64,000 nucleotides of DNA, taken from positions 1,488,001-1,552,000 of the forward strand of contig JAQOOI010000022.1 of NCBI GenBank assembly GCA_028554645.1. Reading direction: 5' to 3'. Below the pieces are notes generated by a model that had not been told where the DNA came from, did no database searches, and saw only the letters and a program-made list of their open reading frames with translations. Below are positions 57,813 to 64,000 of the stretch, piece by piece (position 1 is the first letter of the stretch; every line of letters starts with the position of its first letter). Both the position numbers and the translations under genes were made by a program. Source of the stretch: Omphalotus guepiniiformis. Its lineage: Eukaryota > Basidiomycota > Agaricomycetes > Agaricales > Omphalotaceae.

Positions 57813-59472
57813 ATGCGTCTTCCGAGCAGAAGGCTGTCTTTTTTGTGCTCTCGCTTCAACTCCCTTTCTCCTTACCCCAAAATAGTCCATCGCCCTTGTG
57901 TCAGACCTTGTATTCGACACCAATCTCATTGGCGTTCTATCATGCCTTCTCCAACAACATCTTTATGTGAGCCCTCCAAGGTTCTCATTTTCGGTGCAGG
58001 AAATTTTGGAAGCTGCCTTGCCGATCACTTGGGTGACTCGGACCATGAAGTATATCTTTGGTGTAGGGAAGAAGACGTCGTCAAGCACTTCAACAGTCAT
58101 CATCGGAATCCAGCCTATCTTCAAGATCATCAATTCTCCGAAAATATCACCGCCGTAGGACCAGAGATGCCCACCAAGGAGCTTATTGATAGGATGGAAG
58201 TTCTACTTTTTGCGATTCCAACTCAATTTCTGAGGTGATTGTTTTCGATTGTCTCTGTATGCATGCATGATTTGAGATCTGTCGTGTATCAGGGAGAATC
58301 TTGTGAAACTGCACCCTCTCTTGAATGAGAAAGAGCATCCTCTTCTCATTTTCGTCAACAAAGGTATCGAGGTCGGAACTCATGCTTTGACACTGGAAAT
58401 CATCGCGGATACATGTGGCGCCGACATTGCGAAAGCCGCCGCCTTCATTGTGCGTTCTTTGTACCGAGGATGGTTGTATTTGTGCCGAAAGTCCCTCTAG
58501 TCAGGACCATCCTTCGCTAAAGAAAGTAAGCTACCTCTGCTACCCCAGTACCTGGAATCCACGTCTTTGTCGGTCGTTGAACCGAGATTCCTCTAGTTGT
58601 CCAGCGACAACCGACGTCAGTATCCGTTGCATCTTTTACAGAGTCTGAAGCCGAACGGGCCGCGTTGCTTTTCCATCAACCACATTTTCGTTGGTCAGGG
58701 AATTTTTGAATTTTTACCATCCAAATCACTGACGGTTCCAAAATAGCTACACTGGCAACGATCCAATCGGTATTGAACTATCAGGCGCTCTGAAAAATGT
58801 GTACGCCATTGCGTCTGGAGTTTCCGATGGCCTGGGCTTTGAAAATAATACTCGAGCGAGTTCGTACTCTCAAAATGGAAACGCGCTAACGGGCAAGTTT
58901 TAACCTGACGGCATTGACAGTGATCATTACTCGAGGCCTCGCTGAGATGACACGAATCGGTACAGCATATGGTGCATCACCGCTCACGTTTTTAGGTCTC
59001 GCTGGCGTTGGGGATCTTTTCCTTACCTGCAGTTCCTCCACTAGTCGCAACTACACTGTAGGCTATCGGCTAGGGAAAGGAGAGGCCCTGGATACGATCA
59101 TGCAAACTCTTGGAAGTGTTGCAGAAGGAGTCTCAACTGCGAAGGGCGTCAAGATCATCATAGACGAATTAGGGATAAGTGCCCCGATTGCATCCTGCGT
59201 TTGTATTGTTGCTATCTGCACTGTCATCAACATTCATGCTCACAACATCACTTTAGATCTATGAAGTGCTGTATGAGGGTAAGTGATTTTTATAACTATC
59301 GAGAGGAATCATAGTGACTGTGTGTTTTGCAGGCAAGGATACTCGGATAGCTATGCGTGAGCTAATGGAACTCCCGCTTTCGAAAGAGCTCGACCTGCCC
59401 CCTACTGCGGGTGCACCAGCACAAAAGTTGCTTCGCAAGCTAGGACTGAACATGCCTTCCAGAGGATTCTAA
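57813..59472 (+). CDS. GPD1: NAD-dependent glycerol-3-phosphate dehydrogenase
   Basis: Reduces dihydroxyacetone phosphate to glycerol 3-phosphate for glycerol (osmolyte, redox) and lipid synthesis. Eight exons (57813-58234, 58293-58449, 58501-58525, 58597-58693, 58747-58859, 58921-59198, 59257-59278, 59333-59472) give 417 residues, or 374 from the in-frame ATG at 57942. Motifs: Rossmann [74 protein letters not shown] and [11 protein letters not shown]. The extra N-terminal 43 residues ([19 protein letters not shown]...) are basic, Ser-rich and free of acids, like a mitochondrial presequence. The second Met starts a cytosolic-type protein. Exon 3 is 25 nt. Confidence 0.92.
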
Positions 59473-60037
59473 GGGAGGACTCGGGTCCCGGAATAGAAAT
59501 AGATAGAAATGAGCCCGGGATAAACGCCGTATATTTTACTGTAGAGTGCGGCGCAAAGATGGGCCGTGCGATTGGTTGGAAACATAATGGGGATTACGCA
59601 GCGCGACGATGATCAGCTCCGTGAAGTTTTATGACAAACAAAGCCGAGAGGCTAGAACGCACAAATCGTTTGACGGCCCTGCACTTGGCTAAAATTTATT
59701 AATTATGTAGGAAACGTCTTCGCAGTGGATATATGATTGAAACTAAAGGTGGAGATATGAGATGTATAGTATGTTTCGTAGGAGCTCGACTGAGAGGAAC
59801 GATCAGGAACCAGAAACTGTGAGTTCGGACGGCTTGTGCCGGAGCAAGTACGCATGTCACGTGTTAGATCGAAATAATTTTTGTAGATCGCGATTTGTCC
59901 ACGATAATTTTTCTTCTCTTCCTCAAGCCTTTACCGAAACCTCCGCCGGTTCATTTCGTCTGCTACCTCGCTTGCTATCTTCCCTTTTGCTCTCAACTTT
60001 CTCTTTCTTCTCCTTTTGCATCCACTTTTTGGGCCCA
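59473..60037. other. Intergenic region, promoter of the ankyrin/CCCH gene
   Basis: About 565 bases between two plus-strand genes. No exon seen. The last 150 bases before the ATG at 60038 are strongly pyrimidine-rich (TCTTCC runs), the usual look of an active fungal promoter and 5' UTR. Confidence 0.5.
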
Positions 60038-62249
60038 ATGGTCTCTGCACTCTGGAATGCCTCCTCTGAGGGTCGTCTCGGAGAGGTTCAGGAATTGTTG
60101 ACAGACGCTTCGAGCGTAGATATTGATATCAAAGGTATGTTCTTTACTTGTTCTGACCTTTCGTCTCTCCTTGTATATTACTTTTTTGCTCATGTGAATA
60201 TTTTTCTCGCGCTCCTTATGTTTTCGTTGCAGATGACGCTGGAGTTACGCCGCTCATCGTGGCGGTCAGAAATGGCCATATCGAGGTGGTGAAGGCATTG
60301 TTAGACAAGGGTACATATCATGTAGCACTCTTCGTAACCCTTTCTTATACTTACAATACCTTTCATTCAATTTTCTAGGTGCAGACCCTTCTGCTAGCTC
60401 AAGCCAGGGTCCTCCTCAACATTACACGCAGGACCCTGCTATCTTAGAGTTGCTTAACGCTACCCAAGCTGGGGCAGCTTCTGGCTTGCCCTCTAACGAA
60501 ACTGGCTATGCTCCTAATGCAAATGGCGAAGTATATCCTCCCCCTGGTGCTTACCCTTATTATCCTACCCTTAACTCTACTCCTCCCGAAGGGGCTGTAT
60601 TCTATCCTCCCCAGCCTCAAGCTGACGCGCAAGCAATGGGGGCCCACGGTCCAGGCAATTTACCTCCCCCCGAAATTGCACGATTTATCCCTTGCAGGTA
60701 CTTCCCTGCCTGCCGCTACGGCTCTTCTTGCATTTTCGCGCATCCTCAAGGCCCTTACTTCACTGGCCCTCTTCCTCCTCCCGCACAATATCCGGCCCCT
60801 TACGACCCCGTGAATGCCAGTTATGCGCCTAACTATTATCCGATGCCTGCACCCTCTTTTCATGCTCCGAACAATTCACATCCTTTAAACACGCTCTCTT
60901 CTCCAAATGGCCCTGCAGTACCACAAGGGCCTTCGTCGGAGGTAGTGCCTCCTCCATCATCTCAACCTTCGTTTAGTCCTAACACTGCTCCGGCACCTGT
61001 CCCTTACCCCGCCATGTCACCAATGATGTCTCCAAATGCTTACCCCCAACCAGGTCCTGTGCCAATGTCCGCTCCTGTACCGCTGTACCATCAACCTCCG
61101 CCTCCACCTCAGAACCCGCAATCACCCAATTCCATGTATAATCCCGCGCCTCCAGTTCCTTCCTTTGCTGTACAGCCTAACGGTGTTCCTCAGTATCCCC
61201 CTCCTGCGTTACCTGTTCCTGTTGCTTACCCTGAAGTCAATGGGGCTGTAAAATCCCCTCTTCTCAACTCTCAGCTGGATGCTTATACTCCAGTTCATGT
61301 CGGCTCTCGGGATGCAGCGGGACACGCTCGTCGCGGTAGCATCCGACGTGGTTCCTTTGGCGCTCGTAAGCCCCCTTGTTTGTTCTTCCCTGCCGGTAGA
61401 TGCAAGAACGGGTGAGTGTCATCTACTAACGACATGAACAATGCTGAATGTTGCTTTCTGCCAGTGATGATTGTCGTTTCCCTCATATTATGCCCGACAA
61501 CACTGGAGCTCCGCATCATTCCTACTCAAACGGAAGGGGAGGCGCTCCTCGGGCTCCTCGTCCACACATGAATGGTAATAGCATGAGTGCTGTCGACGCA
61601 AAAATGGCTGCACTTTCAGTTCGAGATGTAGGCGGTCATTGTTTTCTTTCCGACTCACGACTCGTACTCAATGTTTTTTGAACCTTGCCCATAGTCGCGA
61701 CTGCAAGGTACACATGCTTTTGAGAGTCCTATCAAGCCAGAGTCTAGAGACAATGGCAATCGCAATCGGTATTCTCAAGGGCCAAAAAATGGAGGAGTCA
61801 ATGGTAGCCAGACCAATCACAATAAGCGGATTCCACCCCAAATTAGACAGCGAGTTCCCAATGCCGATGAATTCCCTGTGCTAGGGAATTCCACCACCCC
61901 CCCTGCGAAGAGTGGGCTTAATGGCTACTTCCCTAATGGAACTGGCCATGCAGGACCGACTGCCGCACAGGTCCTCCAAGCTCCTCCTCCCGTGAAAAAA
62001 GAAAGTTCTGCATCTTCCAGCGGTGCCGTCACTCCTGATCATTCGGTCTCAGCCAAGGTCAGTAGCATATCTGTCCGTACTTTGATCTGTTGTTCAAGAT
62101 GTTTGTAGGAAACCAAGTCAGAACTGAATGTATCTGAACCTTTGCAGCCACCTTCTACTTCCGCTATACAAAAACTGCCCATCTCGTTCGCTGCCATTGC
62201 CGCCACCGGACCTCCCGAAACGGCAGCAGAGGTGTCAGTCTCTGCCTAA
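60038..62249 (+). CDS. Ankyrin-repeat protein with two CCCH zinc fingers
   Basis: Likely RNA-binding regulator, 624 residues in six exons (60038-60134, 60233-60310, 60379-61411, 61465-61627, 61695-62057, 62109-62249). The N-terminus has ankyrin units: ALWNASSEGRLGEVQELL and DDAGVTPLIVAVRNGHIE followed by VVKALLDKGADPSA. CCCH finger 1 is PCRYFPACRYGSSCIFAHP; finger 2 spans the third intron (PCLFFPAGRCKNG + DDCRFPH). Between them lies a 170-residue Pro/Tyr/Ser-rich linker. This ankyrin-then-CCCH layout occurs in fungal and plant CCCH proteins that act on mRNA. Only about two ankyrin units remain. The C-terminus ends in a short conserved-looking FAAIAATGPPE block. Confidence 0.85.
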
Positions 62250-62805
62250 AATGACCTCCACGGAATTCGCGCGAGCACATTAGATCGTTCCATTCCGGAC
62301 TGTCAGCCTAGCTGGTTGTATACATTTATCTTATTGCGTGTGTTCGGGTTGTTGCCTCAACTATTATCTCTTGCTCTGCATCCTTTCCCCATGTTTTCGG
62401 TCATTCTCTTGCACGCACGTACGATTGCCTTTCAATGTCTTCATCTGCCATTCATAACACTATACATATCCATCAGCCTCCTGCCATATTTTTCCCGTGC
62501 ACTATTCTGGGTTTCTTTTTCTTCTCTATTTTTTGAGTTTCTTGTCAATATATATTTGCTATCTAGTCTTGCCATTCCTTCTCGCACATCTGTCATTCGA
62601 GGTGTTAGTTTCTTTTCCTCATTCTACATCTTTACACTATGAAGTAAACCATATTTACTTACGACTACTTATTCCGCTATCGAGTCTTCCCTTTCTGATA
62701 GTATTCTCTTGTGCTATCTCTGCTGACTCTTTTAACCTACGGTTGCGGTAATTCCGTCGTTGTTATCAAGCTCAACTCACTGTAGTCTGTGAATTGCAAT
62801 GGATA
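62250..62805. terminator. Convergent 3' region before ADE5,7
   Basis: About 555 bases between converging stops, strongly T- and C-rich on the plus strand. Frames of about 100 codons are low-complexity hydrophobic readings of that bias; no gene is supported. Confidence 0.5.
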
Positions 62806-64000
62806 CTAAGTCCATACATGCAAACTTCTCATCTCTACCCCTGACGTCTTTGTGACTTCTCCAATCTGAAATATGTCCGCATCCCCTGCTCTCTGTAACG
62901 CCTCTGTAGCTGAAGCAGCATTTTTTGGGCTAACAATGAGGACCATGCCGATGCCATTGTTAAAGGTTCTCGCCATTTCCAAAGGCTCCACACCTCCATG
63001 CTTCATCAAGAAGCGGAAAACTGCAGGAAGGTCCCATTTCGAGGCATCGATGAAGCACCCGAGATCCTTAGGTAGTACCCGGGGGATATTTTCTATGAAC
63101 CCGCCACCAGTGATATGTGACATGCCTTTTATTAGACCCGCTTGGGCGACCGGAAGGATCTGTTTGATGTATATTCTCGTAGGTTCTAGCAATGCTTGAC
63201 CAAGACTAATCGCATTGTCCCATGGGCACGGTGCGGAGTACGAGAGACCACAGACAGAGAGTATCTTGCGAACCAAGGAGAACCCGTTCGAATGAATACC
63301 AGACGAGGCAACTCCAAGAAGGATGTCTCCTGGAGCAATACCGAACTGCGGTAGAATCTGAGTCCGTTCTACAGCCCCTACAGCAAAACCTGCAAGGTCA
63401 TAGTCACCTGAAAAGCAAAGAGAAACCAGACCAGGACACATGGATATCAATCAATCTCTGGACATGAAAGGGGGAGCGGAAAGTGTACTTACCTGGTTGG
63501 TACATCCCAGGCATCTCCGCCGTTTCACCTCCAATCAAAGCACAGTTTGCCTGTCGACATCCCTCAGCTATACCCTTGATTACCTCGGTAGCAACTGCGA
63601 CATCGAGTTTGCTGCATCCGTAGTAGTCCAAGAAATACAGCGGCTCTGCACCCTGTACTAATAGGTCGTTTACTGACATAGCGACGAGATCAATACCTGT
63701 GAACATTACATCAGTGTCGGGAAAAGCTATTTCATGGCTCAATTTATCAAAAGCTAAAACTGTACCTACCGACCAAATGATGAATCCCTGCGTCGACTGC
63801 GACGCGAAGTTTGGTGCCAACACCATCAGTTCCACTAACAAGAACAGGATCCTTATAGCCTGTAGCTTTGAGATCAAAGACACCGCCAAAACCACCAATC
63901 TCAGCATCAGCGCCTTGTCGACGAGTAGAACGAACATAAGGTTTGATGGCTTCTACTAGGGAATTGCCAGCGTCCACCGAGACACCAGCTCGTGCATAGG
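62806..64000 (-). CDS. ADE5,7: ADE5,7, AIR synthetase part (5' end outside window)
   Basis: Phosphoribosylaminoimidazole (AIR) synthetase of purine synthesis; in fungi it is fused behind GAR synthetase. Exons visible: 64000-63770, 63696-63493 and 63407-62806. The window edge begins just before [17 protein letters not shown], the usual start of the PurM domain. [71 protein letters not shown] and [13 protein letters not shown] follow. The residues directly before the domain are in frame up to the edge, which fits a fusion with GAR synthetase further upstream, but that part is not in the window. Ends [18 protein letters not shown] ([14 protein letters not shown]) at 62806. Confidence 0.92.

Noticed and set aside
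58520..58600. Apparent one-base shift between exons 3 and 4 of GPD1
   Set aside because: Using the acceptor CCTCTAG at 58590-58596 restores FAKEIVQRQPTS with normal splice sites.
62316..62751. Hydrophobic open frames of 84-108 codons after the ankyrin/CCCH gene
   Set aside because: They follow from the T/C-rich composition of a convergent 3' region and resemble no membrane protein family.
1..64000. CRISPR arrays, rRNA genes, bacterial operons or riboswitches
   Set aside because: No spaced repeat arrays, no rRNA-like sequence and no bacterial signals were seen; the whole window is fungal nuclear DNA.

Overview
The window is nuclear DNA of a basidiomycete fungus, most likely a mushroom-forming agaricomycete. 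The evidence is dense coding on both strands, genes cut by many introns of about 45-65 bases with GT-AG (one GC-AG) ends, proteins that match fungal families throughout, and a fungal-type LINE with a C-terminal RNase H. All gene models below were spliced by hand from frame continuity, splice sites and family similarity; almost every complete model closes to a whole number of codons.

Layout. 1-3025: 3' end of the meiotic recombinase DMC1, a secreted RNase T2 and the Fe-S scaffold NTPase CFD1, all plus strand. 4089-8177: a disordered protein with an RRM-like tail and a bacterial-type lipase (plus). 8586-12603: a three-RRM RNA-binding protein (minus), divergent from RPB6 (13776-14506). 14747-18199: an HST3/HST4-type sirtuin and an RFC small subunit (both minus), the latter sharing a 106-bp divergent promoter with a mitochondrial seryl-tRNA synthetase (18306-19917). 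20100-25361: an LSB5-like VHS/GAT protein, a FAR1-like DNA-binding protein and a GPI-anchored PLC-like protein, all minus. 25512-32240: a full-length but frame-broken LINE with a 13-bp target site duplication, inserted between the PLC-like gene and an AYR1-like reductase (32355-33387). 34546-37891: myosin regulatory light chain and the pH regulator PacC/RIM101. 39078-42851: TAF1 (minus). 42989-46030: PA28-type proteasome activator and the ribosome-assembly WD protein RRB1, tail to tail. 46442-48928: MGST3-like membrane enzyme and an unrecognised disordered protein. 49257-51480: amidase (minus), divergent from APC5 (51857-54757). 55001-57598: NOP6-like nucleolar protein and syntaxin SED5. 57813-59472: glycerol-3-phosphate dehydrogenase. 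60038-62249: ankyrin/CCCH protein. 62806-64000: AIR-synthetase part of ADE5,7, running off the window.

Most genes are single-copy housekeeping genes (transcription: RPB6, TAF1; replication and chromatin: RFC, sirtuin; cell cycle: APC5; ribosome assembly: RRB1, NOP6-like; trafficking: SED5, LSB5). They do not form one pathway. The points most worth following are the six GCCAAG sites in front of PacC (probable autoregulation), two RPB6 introns that cannot be removed by GT-AG splicing without losing one base and that sit between 8-9 bp direct repeats, a one-base frame break in the amidase, and the LINE insertion in a promoter region.
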